DNA of 64,000 nt from Verrucomicrobiales bacterium. GTDB taxonomy: Bacteria > Verrucomicrobiota > Verrucomicrobiia > Verrucomicrobiales > DEV007. The position numbers and the translations under genes were made by a program. Positions 43,988 through 52,984 of the stretch are shown piece after piece. The notes under the pieces are model-generated. The model ran no database searches and had not been told where the DNA came from. It saw nothing but the letters and a program-made list of their open reading frames with translations. The DNA is taken from contig JARGNG010000022.1 of assembly GCA_029213265.1 (NCBI GenBank), forward strand, positions 1 through 64,000, given 5' to 3'. How positions within the stretch are numbered: the stretch's first letter is position 1; each line of letters starts with the position of its first letter.

Positions 43988-45943
43988 TTGTTCTCTTTCC
44001 CGAAACAGTTTTTCTTTGCCATCCTCGCAGCCGCTCTTTGCAGTTCGTGGATACAAGCTGCTGAGCACGTAGCATCAATCCGGCCCTTTCTCGATCAGTA
44101 TTGCGTGAAGTGCCATGGCGGCGAGAAAGTAAAAGGGAAAGTCGACTTTGTAGCCATTCTCGAATCGGACCAATCGTTGGCGGAAAACTTCGAACTCTGG
44201 GAGTCGGTTCGTGATGTTCTTGTCTTCGAAGAAATGCCCCCCGAGGACGAACTCCAACCCGATGATCGCGAACGAAAAGAATTTTTGACCTGGTACCAAA
44301 AATACTTCGTCGATTCAGTAGAGGCAAAACCGGGGGATTTTCAGCCCCGACGACTTTCCGTTCACGAATATCGCAATACCCTTCGCTCTCTCTTCGGGTT
44401 CGAGTTGGAGCTTGCCGTGATCGAAGCAGAGCAAACCGTAACGGAAAAATCCCTCGTTCGAAAACTGCTCCCGACGGATCCTCCCGGCGAAAGCGGCTTC
44501 ACCAATGACACGCACGGGAACCCGCTGACCACCGTGATTTGGGATCAGTATTCCTATATCGTTGACCGGGCCTTGAAGGAACTGTTTTCCGCCCGGAGGA
44601 AGGCACAATTGGCAGTCTTTACCGGGGTGCCGGAAAATGCCGAAATCGAGGAAAGCTCTGCCAGGAGGATGGTCGAGATTTTCGCATCGAGGGCCTGGCG
44701 ACGTCCCGCTACTGAGGAGGATCTGAAAACCTCGTTTCGAAATCTCGAAGGCCTTGCAGGTGATTCATTGCGAAAGCAATTGCAGCAGGAGTTGAAGACC
44801 ATCCTGATGTCGCCCCAGTTCTTCTATCGGGGACTGCTTGTCGAAGGGACTGCCGGGAAACAGGCGCAAGTAGACTCGTTCGAGCTTGCGGAACGCCTCT
44901 CGTATTTCCTGTGGGCAGACATGCCGGATGCGAAGTTGTCCCAACTCGCGGCCTCAGGTGCGCTGGATGATCCCGAGGTTCTCAAGGGGGAAATCGCGAG
45001 ACTTCTCGATCACCCGGCCTCCCGAAACCTCGCGAATAATTTTGCACTTGAATGGCTCGCCCTCGACGAGATCGAGAACGCGGAGAAAAACACTCCCGTG
45101 GCGGATGCTCTCCTCACGCAACCTCTCGACTTCGTCGACTACCTCTTTCGCGAAGATCGCCCTCTTGTGGAATTGATCGATTCATCGACCACCTTCATCA
45201 ATCAGCACACCGCGAGATTTTATCCTTCGGACCGCAAACAACTTGCCGCTTACAAACGTCAAAAAGGAATCGAAGTGGAGAGCCTGCCCAACCAGCGAAT
45301 CACTCTCGAAAACAACGCGGACTCCCGCGGGGGAATCCTCACCATGCCGGGAATTCTCACCATGAATCGCGGCCCCGTCATTCGGGGAACCTGGATCCTG
45401 GAGCGCATTCTAGGAGATCACCTGGGGGAACCACCGGCCGATGTCGGTCAAGTGGCACCCAATCAGAAAGGGGAAAACCTCTCCTTCCGCGAACGCTTCG
45501 AACAACACCGCAATCAGTCGGCCTGTGCAGTGTGCCATGATAAGATTGATCCCCTCGGATTTGCGCTCCAGGCCTACGACGACCGGGGCGTTGACCTCCT
45601 TGATGAAGCCTCCGTAAAAGCCGGTCGGAAGAAGAACCGGGCCAAAATTGACCCGGCATCGCTCGACACAAGCGGCCAACTCCCCACCGGGGAATCCTTT
45701 GCTGATTTCGCTGAGCTCAAAAACATCCTCATCTCCACGCAACGACGAACCGTGATTCGTAACCTCGTCAACCGCACCCTCTCCTACGCACTTTGTCGAA
45801 AAACCGAAATCTTTGATCAGCCTACGATCGATGAGATCACCGATCGCCTCATGAACGACGAATCCACCTTTCGCGATCTTGTTTCCGAGGTTGTATTCAG
45901 CCTACCCTTTCAACAGACTACTTTTCCCGACGCAGAATCATGA
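43988..45943 (+). CDS. DUF1592-family Planctomycete-type cytochrome protein
   Basis: A 651-residue exported protein (signal FFFAILAAALCSSWIQAAEH). PSCyt1 domain with YCVKCHGGEK near residue 38, then DUF1587 (RRLSVHEYRNTLRSLFGFEL), DUF1595/DUF1592 (FASRAWRRPATEEDLKTSFR; ELAERLSYFLWADMPDAKLS), DUF1588 (GGILTMPGILTMNRGPVIRG; CAVCHDKIDPLGFALQAYD, a second CxxCH) and DUF1585 (TGESFADFAELKNIL-like; VRNLVNRTLSYALCRK). It overlaps the DUF1552 gene by 4 bases. The start appears to be TTG at 43988, so the exact start is uncertain. Confidence 0.85.
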   Translation: MFSFPKQFFFAILAAALCSSWIQAAEHVASIRPFLDQYCVKCHGGEKVKGKVDFVAILESDQSLAENFELWESVRDVLVFEEMPPEDELQPDDRERKEFLTWYQKYFVDSVEAKPGDFQPRRLSVHEYRNTLRSLFGFELELAVIEAEQTVTEKSLVRKLLPTDPPGESGFTNDTHGNPLTTVIWDQYSYIVDRALKELFSARRKAQLAVFTGVPENAEIEESSARRMVEIFASRAWRRPATEEDLKTSFRNLEGLAGDSLRKQLQQELKTILMSPQFFYRGLLVEGTAGKQAQVDSFELAERLSYFLWADMPDAKLSQLAASGALDDPEVLKGEIARLLDHPASRNLANNFALEWLALDEIENAEKNTPVADALLTQPLDFVDYLFREDRPLVELIDSSTTFINQHTARFYPSDRKQLAAYKRQKGIEVESLPNQRITLENNADSRGGILTMPGILTMNRGPVIRGTWILERILGDHLGEPPADVGQVAPNQKGENLSFRERFEQHRNQSACAVCHDKIDPLGFALQAYDDRGVDLLDEASVKAGRKKNRAKIDPASLDTSGQLPTGESFADFAELKNILISTQRRTVIRNLVNRTLSYALCRKTEIFDQPTIDEITDRLMNDESTFRDLVSEVVFSLPFQQTTFPDAES

Positions 45944-47532
45944 AACAGCGCCCCCTTGATCGACGCACCTTTCTTCGTGGTATGGCCGGAGCCACGCTTC
46001 CCCTGCCGTTTCTGAATCTGATGGAGTCGAACGCTGCCTCCGCAGAAACGGAAGAACCGCCGCTGCGCTTCATGACGCTCTTTAAGCCGAATGGAGTCCA
46101 CCCGCCTTCCTGGAACATCAACGGAGGAACCGAAACCGACTTCCGCCTCTCTCCTCTGATGCAACCTTTTGCGAAGCACCAAGAGGATCTCATCATCCTC
46201 GACAACATGGGTGATTTCGGCTTCTCGTCCCACGCCAACTCGACCCGACGCTTCCTTGCCGGACATCACCAGAACACGAGGTCCGCTTCGGTCGACCAAC
46301 TGATCGCTGACCGGATCGGGGGAGGCACTCCTCACCGTTCCCTCGAACTCACTACCGAAGGACTGTTTCCGGGGCAGATCGGATGCAGCTACATTTCCTA
46401 TGACCAGGGCGGAAATCCGATCCCGAGGGAGAGCGACCCCCAGCTGATTTTCGATCGACTCTTTCGCAATCCGATGAGCGCACCGCAAAAGCGAAAGGAA
46501 ATGGTCAGTCTACTCGACCGCGTCAGCGACGACGCGAAGTCACTTTCCCGAAAATCAGGATACGAAGACAAGGCAACACTTGATGAGTATCTCACCGTTG
46601 TCCGCGAGACGGAAAAGCGGCTCGAGAATCTGAAATCTGTCGGCGGAGACACCAAAGTAGACTTTGCCACTCTGGAGCGTCCCGGCCCGGCAAGTGATCT
46701 GAACGAACAGGTCGAGACCATGATCGATCTCGTCACTCTCGCGCTCTGGACCGATTCGACCCGTTGCGCCACCTACATGCTTGGCAACAGCAACAGCCGA
46801 ATGATCTTCGACTTTCTCGGAGTGAAAGAGCAGCACCACTACCTCTCCCATTTCTTTCGGAACTTCAGCCGGGAGAATCTCGACGGCCTTCTCAAGATCA
46901 GTCTCTGGCACATGGAGAAATTCGATTACCTCCTCGAACGGATGAAATCGTTCAAAGATCGTGACGGGACTCTCCTCGACAACAGCATCGTTCTCTTTGG
47001 CTCCGGGATGGGCCATAGCGACAACCACACCGCCACGAGGATTCCTTTAATTCTGGCGGGACAGGGAGGCGGAAAGCTCAAGACGGGGCGCTACCTGCGC
47101 TACTCTGAAAATCAGGAGATCGGGCGTCTTCATTTGTCGCTTCTCGATATGTTTGATGTGCAGCACGAAGCCTACGCCGGCGCCACCGCTCCCCTGCCCG
47201 GGCTCGATGGCGGTCACTTTGCTCCGTATCAGGAAAGAAAATTCGACAGTTGGACCAAGGTCGGAAACGGAAAAGTCATCGTTCAGGGACGACTTCGTAT
47301 GTCTGATGACCTCAACGAAGCAAAGGTTTTCTACGTTGATGTGGAAGGCCGTCCCCCTGTTCGGGTCGAAGTCGAATTCCGGGATTTCCACAATTTCAAT
47401 CTTGCCTACCACTGCGGAACGGCGATCACCTTGACGGGTAGTGGATCGGATCAGGGTGGACAACTCGTCATCACCAAAGTCACGGAGCTCAAATCACTTT
47501 TCGGTGGAAAACCCGGGTCTCAGAACGGCTAA
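45940..47532 (+). CDS. DUF1552 protein, Tat-exported
   Basis: A 530-residue protein. The N-terminus DRRTFLRGMAGATLPLPFLN carries a twin-arginine signal. DUF1552 motifs follow: RFMTLFKPNGVHPPSW, HANSTRRFLAGHHQNTRSAS, GGTPHRSLELTTEG, YISYDQGGNPIPRESDPQLI, and VLFGSGMGHSDNHTATRIPL. The last ~110 residues (KVIVQGRLRMSDDLNEAKVF; VRVEVEFRDFHNFNLAYHCG) are an extra beta-rich extension not usual in DUF1552. DUF1552 genes normally follow a DUF1592-type cytochrome gene, as here (4-base overlap). The function is unknown; the fold resembles sulfatase/phosphatase families. Confidence 0.85.
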   Translation: MKQRPLDRRTFLRGMAGATLPLPFLNLMESNAASAETEEPPLRFMTLFKPNGVHPPSWNINGGTETDFRLSPLMQPFAKHQEDLIILDNMGDFGFSSHANSTRRFLAGHHQNTRSASVDQLIADRIGGGTPHRSLELTTEGLFPGQIGCSYISYDQGGNPIPRESDPQLIFDRLFRNPMSAPQKRKEMVSLLDRVSDDAKSLSRKSGYEDKATLDEYLTVVRETEKRLENLKSVGGDTKVDFATLERPGPASDLNEQVETMIDLVTLALWTDSTRCATYMLGNSNSRMIFDFLGVKEQHHYLSHFFRNFSRENLDGLLKISLWHMEKFDYLLERMKSFKDRDGTLLDNSIVLFGSGMGHSDNHTATRIPLILAGQGGGKLKTGRYLRYSENQEIGRLHLSLLDMFDVQHEAYAGATAPLPGLDGGHFAPYQERKFDSWTKVGNGKVIVQGRLRMSDDLNEAKVFYVDVEGRPPVRVEVEFRDFHNFNLAYHCGTAITLTGSGSDQGGQLVITKVTELKSLFGGKPGSQNG

Positions 47533-47550
47533 CCCAATCCTGTCACAACG

Positions 47551-48141
47551 ATGCATTCTTCCACCCAACTCCTCGCAGGCGCTCCCTTACTTCTCCTCGT
47601 GATCGCCACGGGCGTCCTCGCCAACGATTGGGATGCGGGCGACGACACCTTTGACCCGAAAATCTCCTCGGTCATCATCAAGGGATATTCCCGAACCGGT
47701 GATCCCACTCCGTTTTACAAAGATGGCATTTCTGCGGTGGAGTCCTACACATCCGTCGAGGCAAAGCCGGATCAGAATCTCGGGGCCACCGTCTGGCTCT
47801 CTCTCGATGTCCCCTTTGTGCCCGGACAAACCGGCCCGCAGGAGGGCGGTGAGCTGTTTCTATCGGTCGATCAGACCGAAGATCTCATTCAATTCCTGGA
47901 GGAGGCCGTCGAAAACCCGGAGGAAAAACGCGACCTCGGAAACATCTTTCCCGAAGGCAGCTTCGAAAAGTGGACCGTAGAAGTGGATCCGGGAAACGAT
48001 GCGGGGCCCATCGTATTACGCCGAAACAAAGAGGAGGAAATTGATCACTTCCGCTTTCGAATCAATCCCGCCAGAAAATTGATCGGGACACTTGTGCACT
48101 TCCGAGAAGAGGCCAACCAACTGGCGTCCAAGGCGCCTTGA
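47551..48141 (+). CDS. Hypothetical secreted protein
   Basis: 196 residues; signal peptide MHSSTQLLAGAPLLLLVIAT ending near residue 25. The remainder is acidic and beta-rich (FDPKISSVIIKGYSRTGDPT; TVWLSLDVPFVPGQTG; LRRNKEEEIDHFRFRINPAR). No family recognised. It starts 19 bases after the DUF1552 stop and is probably the third gene of the same operon. Confidence 0.65.
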   Translation: MHSSTQLLAGAPLLLLVIATGVLANDWDAGDDTFDPKISSVIIKGYSRTGDPTPFYKDGISAVESYTSVEAKPDQNLGATVWLSLDVPFVPGQTGPQEGGELFLSVDQTEDLIQFLEEAVENPEEKRDLGNIFPEGSFEKWTVEVDPGNDAGPIVLRRNKEEEIDHFRFRINPARKLIGTLVHFREEANQLASKAP

Positions 48142-48206
48142 GAAGCCTTGCGAAATCGGGGCTATGAAAATCGCCCTACTTGTCGCGGAATAATTTCATC
48201 CCGCCC

Positions 48207-49667
48207 TCAACCCACCACCTCGCGGATCACACTCCCAAAGTCCATATCGAGGCGTTTGTGACCGGGAACCTCGAGGGTATGGGAACGCAATCCTAACTGA
48301 TGCAGAATGGTGGCGTGAATATCCGTCACGTAATGGGGATTTTCTACGGCATGGAACCCGAGTTCATCGGTCGAGCCGTGGACGACTCCGCCTTTGATTC
48401 CTCCCCCCGCCATCCAGACACTGAACCCATACGGGTGATGATCGCGTCCGTCACTTCCCTGGGTGCCCGGAGTTCTTCCGAATTCAGTGGCAAATACGAC
48501 GAGCGTTTCCTCCAGTTGGCCGCGCTGCTTCAGGTCCTTCAGCAAACCGGCGACCGGCTTGTCGACCTGGCCCGCCAACTCGGAGTGTTTCTCCTTCAGC
48601 TTCGAATGCTGATCCCATGCTCCGGCAGCGCCATCACCGTGCATGATCTGAATGAAACGGACTCCACGCTCGGAAAGGCGCCGTGCCGCGAGAAGCTGCT
48701 CCCCAAAGGGCTTGGTCTCCTTCTGATCGAGACCGTAAAGGCGCTTCGTTTCCTCTGACTCCGTTTCAAAATTGATCACGTCAGGCACCTCAGTCTGCAT
48801 CCGGAAGGCCAGTTCGTAGGATTGAATGCGGGCCGCCAGCGCTGCGTCATCAGGATATTGCTTTTCCGAGAGGCGATTCAAACGGTCGACCAATCCGAAT
48901 CCAAGACGCTGCTCTGCCCGTGAGAGTTCCCCTTCCGGAGTGGCATAGGCGAGGGGGTTCTTCAGGTCGACCTTGAGCTTCACGGAGTCGTAGGCCGGCC
49001 CCAGGTAGTGTCCGTCCTTTTTGTCAAAATATCGCGGCCCCATGCTGACAAATTGAGGAAGATTCTCGTTCAGGGTGCCGAGACCATAGTTTACCCACGC
49101 ACCAATCGTGGGCGCGGGAGGATCGAGCCGGTGTTTCCCGGAGTGAAACTGAACCTGCGCACCGTGGTTGTCGTCCGTTGTCCACATCGAACGAACAAAG
49201 GCAATGTCATCCGCACAGGATCCGATGTGGGGAAACCAGTCACTCACCTCCACTCCGCTCTGCCCATACTTTTTGTATCCGACCTGCAGGGGATAAATTA
49301 CATTGCGCTGCTGTCCGTTCGCATCATTCACGACAACGACTCGAACATTCTTCAAACGTTCCGGATCCTGAACATGGGCGTAGGGAGTTTCTGCAATCGT
49401 CTTCCCCGCATACTTTGTCAGCATCGGCTTCGGATCAAAGCTCTCCATGTGGCTGACTCCTCCACGCATGAAAAGCCAGATCACATTTTTTGCTTTCGGT
49501 GCAAATTGAGGGCGGCCATCGAGATGAGCACCGGCACCGAATCCATCCTTCAGCAAAAGCGACTGCAGGGCGACTCCCCCGAATCCGAGACCGGCCCGGG
49601 TAAGGAATTCACGACGACCGGGAGTCGCGAAGTCAGAATTCGGAGAAAATGGATTGGAAAGGTTCAT
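48207..49667 (-). CDS. DUF1501 protein, Tat-exported (second copy)
   Basis: 486 residues. Twin-arginine signal [23 protein letters not shown]1501 motifs: [80 protein letters not shown] and the [20 protein letters not shown] ending. It overlaps the DUF1549/DUF1553 gene by 4 bases. It differs from the copy at 19682-21100 in its loops, so the two pairs probably serve different substrates. Confidence 0.9.
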   Translation of the reverse strand: MNLSNPFSPNSDFATPGRREFLTRAGLGFGGVALQSLLLKDGFGAGAHLDGRPQFAPKAKNVIWLFMRGGVSHMESFDPKPMLTKYAGKTIAETPYAHVQDPERLKNVRVVVVNDANGQQRNVIYPLQVGYKKYGQSGVEVSDWFPHIGSCADDIAFVRSMWTTDDNHGAQVQFHSGKHRLDPPAPTIGAWVNYGLGTLNENLPQFVSMGPRYFDKKDGHYLGPAYDSVKLKVDLKNPLAYATPEGELSRAEQRLGFGLVDRLNRLSEKQYPDDAALAARIQSYELAFRMQTEVPDVINFETESEETKRLYGLDQKETKPFGEQLLAARRLSERGVRFIQIMHGDGAAGAWDQHSKLKEKHSELAGQVDKPVAGLLKDLKQRGQLEETLVVFATEFGRTPGTQGSDGRDHHPYGFSVWMAGGGIKGGVVHGSTDELGFHAVENPHYVTDIHATILHQLGLRSHTLEVPGHKRLDMDFGSVIREVVG

Positions 49668-52600
49668 CGAATCGTCAGGAAATCATTGTGGTTCAACAAA
49701 GCGTGGGCCAGTTGCGCCCGCGCGCGAATCTCCGCTTTTTCATCGCCCTGATCCAGCCTGACAAAGTCACGCAGAAACTTGAGGCACTCCCCGCTTTCCG
49801 CGCTCTCCGGATTGCGGGCAAGAATCCGCACGAACACCCTCGAAACGAATTTTTCCCCGGGAACTCCCGCTGGAATCCCCGCAGCGATCTTCGCCGCTGA
49901 TTCCATGGCCAGCCGACTGTTCGAAAGCGCGAGAGCCTGTTGGGGAACGATGCTCTCCCCCCGTCGATAGCACTGCAAAAGATCCGCATCATCAAAAGTC
50001 GTCAAAAAGGGATCCAGTTTATCGGGGGAATGAGTCAGGTAGATACTGCGCCGATTCGTTTCCGAATTTGCGTCCACGGTGGGGCCACCCATCTTCCGGT
50101 CGAGCCTCCCGGACAAAGACAAAAGACTGTCACGGACGACCTGGGACTCCATTCGACCGGGGTTCATCCGCCAGTAGAATTCGTTGTTTGGATCCTTGTC
50201 TCTTGTGTTCCGATCTGCCTCTGCGTTGGAAGAGCTCCGCTGATAGGTTTGTGAAGTCACGAGCAGGCGGTGGAGATGGCGAAAGCTCCATCCTGATTCC
50301 ATGAATTCTGCAGCGAGGTAGTTGAGTAAATCAATGTGAACCGGTTCCTTCGCCTGACGACCAAAGTCAAACACTGTCGGGACAAGTGGTTCACCGAAAT
50401 GACGCATCCAGACATGATTTACGGTGACGCGAGCCGTCAGCGGATTTTTTTCGGAAGCGATCCAATCGGCCAACATCCTGCGACGACCGGTGGACTGCCC
50501 CGGGTAGACGGGAGCGTATTCGGATTCCTTATGAGCAGGAGTCTCCAGTGCCTTTCGGGAACCCCGCAGGGATTCATACTCGAACACTCCCTTGGCAACG
50601 GCCGTCAGTTGCTCATCAGCCTTTTTCTTGAGTTCGGCAGCCGCTTTCCGCTTTTTTGCATCGCCGTCTTTGTGCCGAAGAAGTTCAGCTTCTGCCCGGG
50701 CGCTTCGCGCTTCCGCCTGCAGCGAGGCCGCCTTCTTTGCGAGGGATTCCGGGACTGGTTTTCCTGCCTCAAACTGAATTCGATCCGCCTGCACAATCGC
50801 TTCCACGGCCGACAGCTCAGCCCTTGCGGCTTTCAGCTCCGCCTCCGCCATCTCCCTCTCATTTCCCAAACCGATCACACCGGGTTCCACCACCTTGTTT
50901 TTTGCTTCGGTTAGGGAAACCTCGGGCGAAAGGCTGGTGAATCGGATCTGATGAAAGATCGCCGTCGCATCGAAGGCGGAGAGAGAAAACCGCCCCCCGG
51001 GCAATCGGTCCGGAAATCGGTAGGCGAGAGAAAAGACACCGTTCCGCCAAACATTGACCAACGGTCCGCGCACAGCGATGCGAAGTTCCTGCTCCTCGCC
51101 GGTCGCCTGCGGCTTTTTGACCCGACCATCCGAAGCGTAGGTTGTTTTCCCGTTTCGCGTGTAGGCGGCCTGCAATTTGGGGCCCGGCGCATGCTCACTT
51201 GTGTAGATCAGGTTGTCCTGTTTGCCGTCGCCGGAGCGGTCGATGCGAAACGAAACCGACCGATAGGTGGAACCCCCTGTCGTCGTGTAGCGACAGGTCA
51301 CCTCGAAGTTTTCAGGAAGGGGTTTTCTCAAGATCAATTGAGCCGGCGTCCTTGTTGATGATTCCTGGTGCAAGGCTCCATCACGAAAGACGAGTCCGTC
51401 ACCCGACAGCTCCCAGCGATCCGAATTCAGCTGGGAAAAGTCATCCTCAAATTCGAACCCGGAGAGATTCGGGAAGGCTTGCCCGGGCGGCTCTTCGACC
51501 TTCTTCCCCCGTGCTGTGGCGAGACTGGCTTCGGCCGCCTTCACTTTTTCCCGGGCTGCCTTCCGTTGGTCTTCCTGCACGTAATTCCTCGCTCCCGGAG
51601 CGTAGGCAAAAGGCGAAAGCGAGACGGGGGCTATTTCCTTTGCGAATCCGGATAGAAAAACCGGCACTCCCGGAGTGATCTCGGTTTCCTTGTCAGGCTG
51701 TTTGGGATCCCCCCGGAGATGGAGAAAGGTCTCTGCCTCAGGCTGGTCGTCAAAAACACGGGGAAGCCCGGCCTTTTCAAAATCGACCACGCCGGGGACC
51801 GGATCGAGCCGGACCTGGTGTGGCTCGAATAATGCCCGGAAGCGATAGTAGTCGACCATCGAAATCGGATCGTATTTGTGATCATGGCACTTGGCGCAGT
51901 TCAGGGTGAGTCCCAAAAACGCTTTCCCGGTGTGCTCAATCGTGTTGTCGAGCCAGGTGGTCCGATTGAAAAGAAAGTAGTTTCTCGCCAGAAACCCCGT
52001 CGCCCTGAGAACGTCCGGATCCTCGGGAGCGATCTCGTCTCCGGCAAGCATTTCACGAATCATTTGATCGTAGCCCTTGTCCGCATTCAGGGATTCGACG
52101 ATCCAGTCCCGCCAATGCCAGATGTGCTTTTGAGAATAGCGAAGCTGCGCGCCGAGACCATACCAGTCCGAATAACGCCACACATCCATCCAGTGACGCC
52201 CCCACCTCTCGCCGTGGTGGAGACTGGCGAGGAGTTCATCGACAATGACCTCGTAGGGACGATCATCGCGCAATTGCTCCTCTGTCGGGGGCAATCCAAT
52301 CAAGTCCAGATACAATCGCCGAAGTAGAATGGACCGCGCTGCCGGGCCCTGTGGCACGATCCCCTCTTCCCTCTGACGAGCGATGAAAAAGGAATCCACC
52401 GGATGATTCGTATGATCCACGAGAGGGACCGGTGGCTTTTCCACCGGCTGAAATGACCAGTGATTCTTCGGATCGTCCTCCCCGATTTCGTTCGCAGGGG
52501 CAGGAGCACCGGAATCAATCCAGGAACGTATTTCCTCAATCTGGGAAGGCGTGAGGGCATGTCCTTCAGGCGGCATCCGCTCACTCTCGTCCTCGTGGGA

Positions 52601-52846
52601 TATCCGGAGAAACAACTCACTCTCTGTCGGCTTCTTCGGGACAATGATCTTCGCTGACAGCATCGCGGAAGCGGTATCCACCCGAAGATCCGACTTCTGC
52701 TTGAGCGCGCCGTGACAGGAGTAACAGCGCTCCTTGAGAACGGGTTTGATGTCACGCTCATAGTCGGAACTTAGAACAGGGCGCGAGCTTACGGTCGCCA
52801 AAACCGCAACACAGACTAGCCGACAAACTGTTCCCCTATTTTTCAC
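49664..52846 (-). CDS. PSCyt1-DUF1549-DUF1553 protein with inserted laminin-like and coiled-coil segments
   Basis: 1060 residues, with a signal peptide. PSCyt1 ([20 protein letters not shown]), DUF1549 ([40 protein letters not shown], second heme), then an insertion of about 300 residues absent from the other copy in this window. The insertion comprises a concanavalin-like / DUF1080-like beta domain ([40 protein letters not shown]) and a coiled coil ([40 protein letters not shown]). DUF1553 follows ([40 protein letters not shown]). The DUF1501 gene follows with a 4-base overlap. Confidence 0.87.
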   Translation of the reverse strand: MKNRGTVCRLVCVAVLATVSSRPVLSSDYERDIKPVLKERCYSCHGALKQKSDLRVDTASAMLSAKIIVPKKPTESELFLRISHEDESERMPPEGHALTPSQIEEIRSWIDSGAPAPANEIGEDDPKNHWSFQPVEKPPVPLVDHTNHPVDSFFIARQREEGIVPQGPAARSILLRRLYLDLIGLPPTEEQLRDDRPYEVIVDELLASLHHGERWGRHWMDVWRYSDWYGLGAQLRYSQKHIWHWRDWIVESLNADKGYDQMIREMLAGDEIAPEDPDVLRATGFLARNYFLFNRTTWLDNTIEHTGKAFLGLTLNCAKCHDHKYDPISMVDYYRFRALFEPHQVRLDPVPGVVDFEKAGLPRVFDDQPEAETFLHLRGDPKQPDKETEITPGVPVFLSGFAKEIAPVSLSPFAYAPGARNYVQEDQRKAAREKVKAAEASLATARGKKVEEPPGQAFPNLSGFEFEDDFSQLNSDRWELSGDGLVFRDGALHQESSTRTPAQLILRKPLPENFEVTCRYTTTGGSTYRSVSFRIDRSGDGKQDNLIYTSEHAPGPKLQAAYTRNGKTTYASDGRVKKPQATGEEQELRIAVRGPLVNVWRNGVFSLAYRFPDRLPGGRFSLSAFDATAIFHQIRFTSLSPEVSLTEAKNKVVEPGVIGLGNEREMAEAELKAARAELSAVEAIVQADRIQFEAGKPVPESLAKKAASLQAEARSARAEAELLRHKDGDAKKRKAAAELKKKADEQLTAVAKGVFEYESLRGSRKALETPAHKESEYAPVYPGQSTGRRRMLADWIASEKNPLTARVTVNHVWMRHFGEPLVPTVFDFGRQAKEPVHIDLLNYLAAEFMESGWSFRHLHRLLVTSQTYQRSSSNAEADRNTRDKDPNNEFYWRMNPGRMESQVVRDSLLSLSGRLDRKMGGPTVDANSETNRRSIYLTHSPDKLDPFLTTFDDADLLQCYRRGESIVPQQALALSNSRLAMESAAKIAAGIPAGVPGEKFVSRVFVRILARNPESAESGECLKFLRDFVRLDQGDEKAEIRARAQLAHALLNHNDFLTIR

Positions 52847-52984
52847 GTTCCGCTATCATCGCAGAATTTTGGTCATACTGCGACCACGGCGGGTTCGCAA
52901 TCACGCTACCTTCCCGGGGCAAAGGGAGGCAAATGCAGTCAAGTCTCCGCTTGCGTCCGACCGCTCTCACCGCTCTCTTTCATC

